Shown here piece after piece: positions 1-6,406 of a stretch of DNA of 27,070 nucleotides. The number at the start of each line of letters is the position of its first letter. Positions within the stretch are counted from its first letter, which is position 1. The notes below the pieces were generated by a model. The model searched no databases. It had not been told where the DNA came from and was given only the letters and a program-made list of their open reading frames with translations. This stretch comes from an uncultured Lachnospiraceae bacterium (GTDB lineage: Bacteria; Bacillota; Clostridia; Lachnospirales; Lachnospiraceae), in contig USGM01000034.1 of NCBI GenBank assembly GCA_900554205.1, positions 1 through 27,070 of the forward strand. Reading direction: 5' to 3'. Both the position numbers and the translations under genes were made by a program.

Positions 1-7
1 AAATAAA

Positions 8-29
8 GTTTGTTACGCGGCAAGCCGCG
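8..29 (-). terminator. GC-rich hairpin, possible terminator
   Basis: CGCGGC (16-21) and GCCGCG (24-29) form a 6-bp GC-only stem with a 2-base centre. On the minus strand it is followed by TAACAAACTTTATTT, which is only partly U-rich. It overlaps the last codons and stop of the 21-codon ORF. It could be a weak terminator or the edge of a repeated palindromic element. Confidence 0.3.
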
Positions 30-78
30 GGGAATTATACCCACTTTGCATTAAAAATGCTACAACTGTTTTCTTCAT
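13..78 (-). CDS. 21-aa small ORF, unknown
   Basis: A 21-codon reading frame starts with MKKTVVAFLMQ and ends in SPRLAA. Its start is unusually well supported: AAGGAGG lies about 8 nt before the ATG, and an extended -10 promoter lies 48 nt further up (126-134). The product has a Lys-Lys start and a short hydrophobic stretch but no cysteine, so it is not a typical lactone pheromone. It could be a leader peptide, a signalling peptide, or the start of a longer gene cut short. The GC-rich hairpin at the end codes the last residues, so the C-terminus may be a fortuitous reading of a structured element. I do not recognise a family. Confidence 0.35.
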   Translation of the reverse strand: MKKTVVAFLMQSGYNSPRLAA

Positions 79-125
79 AAGCAAATCCTCCTTTCGCTTT
101 TGTCATGTTATTCAGTTACAAAGCA

Positions 126-154
126 ATTATAACAGCTCTTGATATGTTATACCA
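126..154 (-). promoter_or_regulatory. Extended -10 promoter for the 21-aa ORF
   Basis: On the minus strand TGTTATAAT (126-134) is a perfect TATAAT with the extended TGn motif. The hexamer 17 bp upstream (149-154) reads TGGTAT, a poor -35 box, and it is exactly the edge of the long palindrome 149-197. A weak -35 abutting a palindrome suggests a protein bound at the palindrome controls this promoter; that is inference. Confidence 0.5.
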
Positions 155-197
155 TGACGTTTCTGGAAAATATTATTTTCCAGAAACGTCATGGTAT
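149..197. repeat. Perfect 23-bp inverted repeat, 3-bp centre
   Basis: Left arm 149-171 and right arm 175-197 are perfect reverse complements of 23 bp around the centre att (172-174). The arms are only about 35% GC. On the plus strand four T's end and follow the right arm, but there is no plus-strand gene upstream to terminate. An outer imperfect pair, TGATATG(T/A)TATA at 140-151 and inverted at 213-224 (11 of 12 matching), flanks it. It lies between the divergent ORFs 13-78 and 269-429, so an operator or palindromic mobile element fits better than a terminator. Confidence 0.85.
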
Positions 198-268
198 TTT
201 GTCCTATCTTAATATATCATATCAGTAATAAACAGACGAATAAGGACACTAAATGGAGGTGTAAAACA

Positions 269-429
269 ATGATGAAAAAACTTTATTTCTTTGTATCTTT
301 GCCACATTATTTACAGTAATAGCGCTCAAAACTGCAGGTTTGGTGTTTTCCCCGAAAGACAATGGGATTGTCTCAGTATTTTCTGTCGCCGATACCGATG
401 ATAATGTCTCTGACAGAAAACATATTTAG
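269..429 (+). pseudogene. Frameshifted small secreted peptide gene, possible pheromone precursor
   Basis: GGAGG lies 9 nt before tandem ATGs at 269 and 272. As written, the frame gives only MMKKLYFFVSLPHYLQ then stop. One extra A in the six-A run at 275-280 would instead give a 53-residue peptide: a Lys-Lys start, a hydrophobic signal-like core (LFLCIFATLFTVIAL), then a polar tail ending DTDDNVSDRKHI, with stop at 427-429. That layout (signal core plus polar C-terminal tail, about 50 aa) resembles exported pheromone precursors of RRNPP systems such as PapR. It converges on the HTH-TPR regulator, and the two stop codons overlap. The frame break may be decay, slippage or a sequencing error. The pheromone role is inferred from position and layout. 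Confidence 0.5.
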
Positions 430-1615
430 TACCACTGTATCTCTCTGCCCAGCAGCTTTTCATAAGATCTGCGGGCGACCTTCGCTGTCCCCTCCCGCTT
501 CATGAGTTCCGCACTGTAAAAGGCAAGCCGGTAAAATTTTAGTGCCTTCTCCTTCTGCCCCATGTTTTCCAGCGCATCCGCGAGGTTGTTCACACAGGTA
601 GGCAGCAGCTTTCTTGCACCGCTGATCATATGTAAGCGGATACCCTCCTCGGAATATTTCAATTCCTTGACATAATTTTTCATCACGCCGGTGCACTGCG
701 AGAGATGAACCACGATCAGCATTGCCGTTCGGTAATGAAATTCCAGTCTGACCCTGCTTTCCTGATAATGCCGCAGAAGCTCTATCTCCTGCCAGACATC
801 CGGCAGCAGTTCATTCTCCGCATTGTCATCCCCCGACTGTCCGAATGCGTCCATCAGCTCCTTCCACGCGGCAAGCTGTGCTCTCTTTTCGGGCAATCCC
901 TGCTCCCTTCCCAGCTTCTCCGCTGCCTGAATATAAAAATGCAGAACTGTCCGCATACAGGATGCGTAAGCGGAAGATACCATCATGTCTATTGTCTTCT
1001 CTGCCATAGAAAAGCATTCTGTGTATTTTCCCTGCTCCAGTAAAAATGGAAGATAAGCGGAGACAATCTTCGGATAGATTTTGATCGTCACCTGCTCGTC
1101 CCTGAAATGCGCCGGAACATACTGTTCCAGAAACTTCAACAGTTCCTCCGAATATCTTTTATCCGGCTGCACCGCCTGCCAGAAAAGCAGAAGCATAATC
1201 TCCTGAACATTTAGGAGAATGCTGTCTGACATCTGACATGGGAAATCGGGAATCGTTATCCGAATCGCCTGTTCGTACAGCGCCGCACTCTCCGCGAAGT
1301 CTCTCGACAGTCTTTTCCTGACATGTCCTTGCATCATCAGATAAAACTGTCTTTGCAGTGCTGCATTGCAGACCGGGTTCTCCGCCTTGTCCTCCAACAA
1401 TTCCTGCACCCTTGTCCAGTCTCCCGACAGCTGCGCAACTGCAATGTCCTGCCGCCATTCAAAATAGCTGTCAGCAGCAGCCTGTCCATCTTCCGCTCCT
1501 GATTCAGATATTTGGATAGTGCGGAAACGGAACATAATCCCCTGCACAGATCAGCACGATTAATATGGGATATGTCCATCGTTTCCCGCACAAAGTCCGT
1601 CAGTCTCTTTTTCAT
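426..1615 (-). pseudogene. Broken HTH-TPR (RRNPP/Rgg-like) transcription regulator
   Basis: The minus strand encodes, in one frame from 1615, an XRE-type helix-turn-helix (MKKRLTDFVRE..., RADLCRGLCSVSALSKYLNQE, then MDRLLLTA). A different frame then continues from YFEWRQDIAVAQL through a helical TPR-like region of about 340 residues to the stop at 426-428. The change of frame falls near 1465-1480. In the family I know, the HTH is followed by a linker of about 20 residues (LLQRLGKS-like) before the next helix. That linker is absent, so a small deletion that also shifts frame is the likely cause. The C-terminal part alone (from 1547) would lack the DNA-binding domain. Intact relatives bind DNA and sense a short imported peptide. 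A good promoter precedes the HTH start. Confidence 0.75.
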
Positions 1616-1659
1616 CTCTCGTATCCCTCAGATCGCTTTCTTATCGCTCATTTTATATT

Positions 1660-1689
1660 ATAATATCACAAATATATTTTCCTTTTCAA
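1660..1689 (-). promoter_or_regulatory. Promoter for the HTH-TPR regulator
   Basis: TTGAAA (1684-1689 on the minus strand) and TATTAT (1660-1665) are separated by 18 bp, a good sigma-A type match. The HTH start codon at 1615 lies about 45 bp downstream. Confidence 0.55.
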
Positions 1690-1749
1690 TCATTCTCACC
1701 ATAAATTTTGTGTTCTCGATGGCAGTTCAGTCATAGCATAGCAAAATTG

Positions 1750-2826
1750 TTACTGTTCCTGAAGATACTCCTCCACCGCCGGATCGATGATCCTGATCGT
1801 GCGTTTCCACTCCTTTGTTCCCTCGACCTTCGCCGCAGGCTGGGTGTGCTTTGCGAGGAATCTTGTCAGCGGATAGACATCGATCCAGATCTCATTGTTT
1901 CCCTCCTTCTGGGATTCATCGAAGATCAGCTGCAGCCCCCAGTGCAGATGCGTCACCTCGATATTGTTTACATTCTCCTGCGTGCTGTAGCCGGTGTGTC
2001 CCATGTACCCTATGACATCTCCCGCCGTGACGGTGCTTCCCTCCGCAAGCCCCTCCGCATAAGGATAGTTCTGCCTGAGATGCGCATAGTAATAATACCT
2101 TCTGCCGTCGAAGCTGCGGATGCCGATGCGCCAGCCGCCGTACTGGTTCCAGCCCAGCTCCTCGACAGTGCCGGACTCGACAGCCGTGATCGGTGTTCCC
2201 ACGAGTCCCATCATGTCGTGGCCGAGGTGCTGTCTTTTGTAGCCGTAGCTACGGCTGACACCGAAGTCATCGTAATGACTGTAATCAAAGCCGCGTGCCA
2301 ACGGGAAATAACCCTTTAGTCCATAGCGCTGCACGCAGCTGCCGTCCTCCTGCTCCTCCTGATACTCCCCGACCAGTCCTCCGATGGCGGCATCGTAAGC
2401 CTCCCGGTAATAGGCGTAATATGTCATATCCGCGGTCAGCTCCTCCATCGTCTTTTCGCCCTCTGAGAGTGCTTTCGCCGTCTTTTCCAGTATTTTCAGG
2501 GCATTCTTGTCAAAGCTGCCGCCGGTCTTCGCCGCCGTGTATGCCAGCAGCTCCACCCAGCAGATTTCATGCTCCGTTCCGTGTGTCTTCACATCCCAGT
2601 CATAAGCACTGCAAAGTGCCTCGTAGGACACCGTGAAATCCACCCACTTGATATATTCGTTTTCTATCGCAAGCACGGAGCTTCCCGCCGGCTTGCTCCC
2701 CAGGGTCACGCCATTCGTTTCCTGCCGTCCGCAGAGCATGACCGCCATAATCGCCAAAGCAATACATTCCACGAGAATCCCCTTTCGCAACCACCCCGTA
2801 TATGTCTCCCTCTGTCCCCTGTTCAT
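1750..2826 (-). CDS. M23 family metallopeptidase, membrane-anchored
   Basis: This 358-residue protein ends in a LytM/M23 zinc peptidase domain, which cuts peptide bridges in peptidoglycan. The metal and catalytic residues are visible: H200 and D204 in HLGHD, a histidine in YYYYAHL, and H293/H295 in THLHWGL. A single hydrophobic segment (about residues 14-33, after WLRKG) serves as an uncleaved signal-anchor or signal peptide, so the enzyme acts outside the membrane. Residues 60-160 form a helical extension of unknown role. The start at 2826 follows GGAG in GGAGCGGCG. It lies 75 bp after the sugar kinase gene, whose terminator sits between, so it is probably transcribed separately. A spore-envelope role is possible but not shown. 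Confidence 0.9.
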   Translation of the reverse strand: MNRGQRETYTGWLRKGILVECIALAIMAVMLCGRQETNGVTLGSKPAGSSVLAIENEYIKWVDFTVSYEALCSAYDWDVKTHGTEHEICWVELLAYTAAKTGGSFDKNALKILEKTAKALSEGEKTMEELTADMTYYAYYREAYDAAIGGLVGEYQEEQEDGSCVQRYGLKGYFPLARGFDYSHYDDFGVSRSYGYKRQHLGHDMMGLVGTPITAVESGTVEELGWNQYGGWRIGIRSFDGRRYYYYAHLRQNYPYAEGLAEGSTVTAGDVIGYMGHTGYSTQENVNNIEVTHLHWGLQLIFDESQKEGNNEIWIDVYPLTRFLAKHTQPAAKVEGTKEWKRTIRIIDPAVEEYLQEQ

Positions 2827-2861
2827 CGCCGCTCCGGTCAGACTTTTCTCTGCAATATATG

Positions 2862-2893
2862 AAAAATGCGGTGAACATATTCATTCACCGCAT
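2862..2893 (-). terminator. Rho-independent terminator of the sugar kinase gene
   Basis: A perfect 10-bp stem (ATGCGGTGAA at 2866-2875 with its complement at 2884-2893) and an 8-nt loop are followed on the minus strand by TTTTTC. It lies just after the kinase stop codon. Confidence 0.85.
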
Positions 2894-2901
2894 GCAGGCG
2901 C

Positions 2902-3813
2902 CTAATGGCTGCTCATCCTCTCATATAACTGCCGGATCTCCTCACCCGTCGCAAGGTAATCCGAAAAGGCGCTCGCGCTTCCCGCCGCCACGCCCATACG
3001 AAATGCGTGATCGTATTCTCCGCGTTCCATCCATCCCGCCATAAACCCGGCAGCCATGGAGTCGCCTGCGCCCACACCGTTTTTCAGTTTCCCTTCCGGC
3101 GCTTCCGCCCTGTAAACGCCTCCGTTCTCATCCAGCAATACTGCGCCATCCCCTGCCATGGACACCAACACGTTTCTCGCGCCAAGCTCCTGCAGCTTCT
3201 TCGCATAGGGCATGACCTCATCCCCCGCAGAAAGTTCCACGCCGAACAGTTCTCCGAGCTCATCGAGATTCGGTTTGATCAGGAACGGATGATATTGCAG
3301 GACATTGAGCAGCAGCCTGCCTGTCGCATCTACGACAAGGTTCAGGCCTCTGCCGCACAGCTTCTCCATGATCCTTCCATAGATGTCATCGGGCATCGTC
3401 GCGGGAATGCTGCCCGCCAGGAACAGGCTGTCTCCCTCGCCAAGCTGCGCGAGCTGTGCTATCAGCGCTTCTATCGCTGTCGGTGGGATTTCCGGTCCCT
3501 GACCGTTAATCTCCGTTCCTTCCACCGAATTTAGTTTTAAATTTATCCGGGAATTTCCTTTCTCCAAATGGATAAAGTCCGTCCTGATACCGAAGTCTTT
3601 GAGGCGCTGCTCGATCTCTTTGCCCGTGAAGCCCGCCACAAAGCCCAGTGCGGTGCTGTCTATGCCAAGATTTTTCAGGACAATGGACATATTAATTCCC
3701 TTTCCGCCCGGCAGCATCAGCTCTGATGATGTGCGGTTGGTGTGTCCGGGTCGGAAGCCCTCCACTGTCACGATATAATCCAACGATGGATTCAGGGTCA
3801 CTGTGTAAATCAT
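2902..3813 (-). CDS. fruK: 1-phosphofructokinase, PfkB family
   Basis: The product phosphorylates a sugar phosphate with ATP; the N-terminus IYTVTLNPSLDYIV and overall length (303 aa) fit the FruK/LacC group of PfkB kinases, which act on fructose 1-phosphate or tagatose 6-phosphate. Both PfkB signatures are present: PGGKGIN near the N-terminus and NGVGAGDSMAAGF near the C-terminus, with D251 as the catalytic base. I place the start at 3813 because GGAG lies 6 nt before it; an ATG at 3825 has a poorer site. No fruA transporter or fruR repressor is adjacent, so the exact substrate is not settled by context. Confidence 0.88.
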   Translation of the reverse strand: MIYTVTLNPSLDYIVTVEGFRPGHTNRTSSELMLPGGKGINMSIVLKNLGIDSTALGFVAGFTGKEIEQRLKDFGIRTDFIHLEKGNSRINLKLNSVEGTEINGQGPEIPPTAIEALIAQLAQLGEGDSLFLAGSIPATMPDDIYGRIMEKLCGRGLNLVVDATGRLLLNVLQYHPFLIKPNLDELGELFGVELSAGDEVMPYAKKLQELGARNVLVSMAGDGAVLLDENGGVYRAEAPEGKLKNGVGAGDSMAAGFMAGWMERGEYDHAFRMGVAAGSASAFSDYLATGEEIRQLYERMSSH

Positions 3814-3882
3814 CCTTCTCTCCATTTCTGCGCATGCCCTTTGCGCATATCAAGTTTATGTCTGCGCACATTCTGCTCGCAC

Positions 3883-3925
3883 AAAGGCACCGGAAAAGCG
3901 CTTACAACTCTTCCCCGGTGCCTTT
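3883..3925 (-). terminator. Terminator downstream of hpf
   Basis: AAAGGCACCGG (3883-3893) pairs perfectly with CCGGTGCCTTT (3915-3925) across a 21-nt loop that can pair further. The minus-strand U-tract is short (TTTG), the plus-strand one is longer. A second small hairpin (3931-3947) lies between it and the hpf stop. Confidence 0.7.
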
Positions 3926-3954
3926 TTCATGCCTGAACTATGCAGGCGATGTAC

Positions 3955-4482
3955 TTATTCTTCCGGCTCGATCAGTCCGTAGGTATCTCCCTTTCTCTTA
4001 TACACCACGTTGACCTGATCTGTCTCTGCATTGATGAATACGAAGAAGTTATGTCCGAGCAGCTCCATCTGGATGCAGGCATCCTCGGGATACATCGGCT
4101 TAATGTCAAACTTCTTGGTACGGACGATCTTAATGTCCTCGTCGTCCATATAATCATTTTCCACATACATCTTGCTGAAGGAGCTTGCCGCCTGCTGCTT
4201 GTCCACGATCTTGTTCTTATACTTCTTCAGCTGTCTCTCAATGATCTCCTCCACAAGATCAATGGAAACGTACATATCGTTGCTGACCTGTTCGGAACGA
4301 ATGATATTTCCCTTTACCGGAATCGTTACCTCGATCTTCTGACGATCCTTCTCCACGCTCAGTGTCACATGTGCCTCTGTATCGGGATTGAAGTACTTTT
4401 CCAGCTTACCGATCTTCTCCTCTACAGCAGCCTTCAGTCCGGGTGTAACCTCAATGTTCCTTCCAACAATTATAAATTTCAT
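3955..4482 (-). CDS. hpf: Ribosome hibernation promoting factor, long form
   Basis: This 175-residue protein is the long HPF of Gram-positive bacteria. The N-terminal S30AE domain (MKFIIVGRNIEVTPGLKAAV to about residue 95) binds the decoding centre of the 30S subunit. A charged linker follows, and the C-terminal domain (KIVRTKKFDIKPMYPEDACIQME onwards) dimerises to pair two 70S ribosomes into inactive 100S particles. The start at 4482 has AAAGGG 9 nt upstream; the ATG at 4491 overlaps that site and is less likely. A TATAAT promoter lies about 35 bp upstream and a terminator follows, so it is a single-gene unit. Confidence 0.95.
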   Translation of the reverse strand: MKFIIVGRNIEVTPGLKAAVEEKIGKLEKYFNPDTEAHVTLSVEKDRQKIEVTIPVKGNIIRSEQVSNDMYVSIDLVEEIIERQLKKYKNKIVDKQQAASSFSKMYVENDYMDDEDIKIVRTKKFDIKPMYPEDACIQMELLGHNFFVFINAETDQVNVVYKRKGDTYGLIEPEE

Positions 4483-4517
4483 ACTAATCATCCCTTTCGG
4501 TTATTTATTGTATAAGC

Positions 4518-4547
4518 ATTATACCATATTTCTGATTGGTTTTGCAA
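4518..4547 (-). promoter_or_regulatory. hpf promoter
   Basis: On the minus strand TTGCAA (4542-4547) and a perfect TATAAT (4518-4523) are separated by 18 bp, upstream of the hpf start at 4482. Confidence 0.65.
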
Positions 4548-4698
4548 CAATTTAACAAATTTTTTACTTGTTTTTGATATTAAATATGTCAATCAAAATC
4601 CTGACTTTTTTCGACAAAATCAAATTTTTATGACAACTACACAAAACAGATGTTCCAAAATCCTCGACATTTTTCAACAGAAGCTGCACCTCTAAATC

Positions 4699-4769
4699 TG
4701 TGGATAATGTGTATAACTAAGTGTATAAATAACTTTTGTCGAATTTTACGGCATTCTAATTGTGGATAA
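4699..4769. promoter_or_regulatory. Cluster of DnaA-box-like sequences
   Basis: TGTGGATAA, the exact complement of the consensus DnaA box TTATCCACA, occurs at 4699-4707 and 4761-4769. One-mismatch TGTGTATAA is at 4708-4716 and two-mismatch AGTGTATAA at 4720-4728. All four have the same orientation. They lie in a gene-free AT-rich stretch (about 4550-4895) with runs such as TTTTTTCGACAAAATC. No dnaA or dnaN gene is in the window. The gap holds no other gene I can support. Confidence 0.6.
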
Positions 4770-4898
4770 CTTTTTCGACGATTCTGTTTTTCTTTCGATC
4801 ATTTTTCTTTTTATTTTTGCTTTTTGTCTATTTTGTACAGAAGCATAAAACACCCACTCTTTTGTTCCCCAGAAATATTTTGAAAACTTTCCAAATTG

Positions 4899-4924
4899 AA
4901 AAGCCTGAACCGAACGGTTCAGGC
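4899..4924 (-). terminator. Terminator of the NlpC/P60 gene
   Basis: GCCTGAACCG (4903-4912) pairs perfectly with CGGTTCAGGC (4915-4924). On the minus strand the stem is followed by TTTTC. It lies 26 bp after the stop codon at 4950. Confidence 0.88.
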
Positions 4925-4949
4925 CTAACGCATTTGCCTATTTTGTTGT

Positions 4950-6134
4950 TTAGAAGATTCGTCTGATGGCAAGGATCTTTCTGTAATCCGCCTGAGAGAC
5001 AATGATTCCTGTTTTCTTATTGGATGCATGCACGATCTGACCGTTACCAATGTAAAGCGCCACATGTCCGGAATAGCAGATCAGGTCGCCCGGCTGTGCA
5101 TTTGCAAGGCCATCCACTGCATAGCCCTGTGAACGGTCAGCCGCAGAGGAATGAGGCAGGCTTACGCCAAAGTTCGCATACACACTCATTACAAAACCGG
5201 AGCAGTCAGCACCGTTGGTCAGACTTGTTCCACCCCATACATAAGGGTTTCCAACAAACTGCAGTCCGTATTCCGCTACTGCAACACCCATTTCACTTCC
5301 TTCTCCCACAGAATAGCTTGCGCTGCTCTGGGTATTTGTCGAAGAGGTGCTCGACTCGGTCTTCTTTGATACCTTTGCCGCTGCTGCAGCCTGAGCCTTT
5401 CTGCGCTCTTCTGCCTCCTTTGCAAGACGTGCCGCTTCCTCCTCCTTGGATTCCGCCTGAACAAACTCGCTGCGGAGATCTACATAATCGGTAGATACCC
5501 ATCCGGTACCTTCCTCGACATCAACCTTTACCCAGCCCTCTGTCTCCTCAAGCACCAGAAGCTCCTCTGCCTCGGGAACCATACCTAAGATCGAGGACTC
5601 TGTCGTGGGCTCTGTGCGGACAAACAGCGTCTGTGTCGTCACTGTTGCAATTCTCGTTCCAACGCTTCTGGCAATTTCTACTGCATCCTCTCCCGTCACA
5701 CAGTACTCAGCCTTTACATATCCGGTAACGGAACCGGACTTGATCAGATACCAGCCGTCCTCTTCCTGAATAAAGGTTCCGACAGAATTATTATAGAGCT
5801 TGCCAAGAATCTCTCCCGATTCGCTCGGAAGGCTTCTCACATTCACACAGGAGCGCACCTGCGCAATTACAAGGTTGCGGAACAGCTCCTCCTCTGCATC
5901 TTCTGCGGTAGCCGCCTTAGCGGTCTCGCTGTCCTCGATATTCATCCACTCAATGATCGACTCGACCGGAATTGCCGTCTGGCTAGAAATGTCCTCCAGC
6001 TTATTTCCCTTGGCAATCGCCAGTCCGATGCCTCCGCTCGGGAGAACAGATGCCTCTGCCGTGAGTCCTGCGCCGGAAAATCCGATCACTGCTGCCAATA
6101 TATATGCTGTTGCCCTGAAATGACTGCGCTTCAT
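4950..6134 (-). CDS. Secreted SH3b-NlpC/P60 peptidoglycan endopeptidase
   Basis: The 394-residue product is an exported cell-wall hydrolase. A signal peptide (MKRSHFRATAYILAAVIG, ending near AEA) is followed by two bacterial SH3 wall-binding domains (VNVRSLPSESGEILG... and LFVRTEPTTESSILG...), an Ala/Glu/Lys-rich helical linker and a low-complexity Ser/Thr stretch. The C-terminal NlpC/P60 domain has Cys311 in DCSGFV, His357 in GHVALYIG and a third polar residue in VHASN. Such enzymes usually cut D-Glu to diamino acid bonds in stem peptides. The start at 6134 has GGAGG 6 nt upstream; an in-frame ATG at 6167 overlaps the promoter and is rejected. Tandem WalR-like sites lie upstream and a terminator follows. 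Confidence 0.93.
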   Translation of the reverse strand: MKRSHFRATAYILAAVIGFSGAGLTAEASVLPSGGIGLAIAKGNKLEDISSQTAIPVESIIEWMNIEDSETAKAATAEDAEEELFRNLVIAQVRSCVNVRSLPSESGEILGKLYNNSVGTFIQEEDGWYLIKSGSVTGYVKAEYCVTGEDAVEIARSVGTRIATVTTQTLFVRTEPTTESSILGMVPEAEELLVLEETEGWVKVDVEEGTGWVSTDYVDLRSEFVQAESKEEEAARLAKEAEERRKAQAAAAAKVSKKTESSTSSTNTQSSASYSVGEGSEMGVAVAEYGLQFVGNPYVWGGTSLTNGADCSGFVMSVYANFGVSLPHSSAADRSQGYAVDGLANAQPGDLICYSGHVALYIGNGQIVHASNKKTGIIVSQADYRKILAIRRIF

Positions 6135-6160
6135 GTTTTCCTCCATATCCGAATTTCGAT

Positions 6161-6189
6161 ATTTCAATCTCTGTCTGAATCTATTTCAA
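6161..6189 (-). promoter_or_regulatory. Promoter of the NlpC/P60 gene
   Basis: TTGAAA (6184-6189) and TGAAAT (6161-6166) on the minus strand are 17 bp apart. A transcript would start near 6154, leaving a 20-nt leader that contains the GGAGG site before the ATG at 6134. Confidence 0.55.
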
Positions 6190-6200
6190 AAAGTTAATTT

Positions 6201-6229
6201 TTTACATCATTTGTTACGGAATTGTTACA
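6201..6229 (-). promoter_or_regulatory. WalR-like tandem half-sites
   Basis: On the minus strand the hexamers TGTAAC (6224-6229), CGTAAC (6213-6218) and TGTAAA (6201-6206) are separated by 5 and 6 bp. The Bacillus WalR site is TGTWAH-N5-TGTWAH, so two hexamers match fully and the middle one has one change. They lie directly upstream of the -35 box of a wall-hydrolase gene, the class of target that WalR activates. Binding is inferred. Confidence 0.5.
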
Positions 6230-6333
6230 ACCATTAAAAAATATAACACTCCTCTTTCCATTTGTCAACCTTACATGTCTGGCAGATAATTCCTCGAAGG
6301 CCGCATATTTACTGGTTTTTTGTAATAATGCAC

Positions 6334-6367
6334 AAAAAAGAACCATCAAAATTGATGATTCTTTTTT
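6334..6367 (-). terminator. Terminator of trxB
   Basis: AAAAAAGAACCATCAA (6334-6349) pairs with TTGATGATTCTTTTTT (6352-6367), with one G-U pair on the minus strand and a 2-base apex. The minus-strand stem ends in TTTTTTG. It lies 40 bp after the trxB stop. Confidence 0.75.
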
Positions 6368-6406
6368 TATAAATCTTTTGTTTTTATTAAGAAAGCTGTT
6401 AAGAAA

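Noticed and set aside
379..420. 9-bp inverted repeat TTTTCTGTC/GACAGAAAA as a terminator
   Set aside because: The loop is 24 nt and no U-tract follows on either strand; it lies in the peptide gene's coding end and may be chance.
4550..4895. Chromosomal origin of replication
   Set aside because: DnaA boxes are present, but no dnaA, dnaN or other origin-linked gene is near, and two perfect boxes are too few to claim oriC.
4760..4966. 68-codon plus-strand frame rich in Phe and Leu
   Set aside because: It arises from T-rich intergenic sequence, runs over the NlpC terminator and has no ribosome site.
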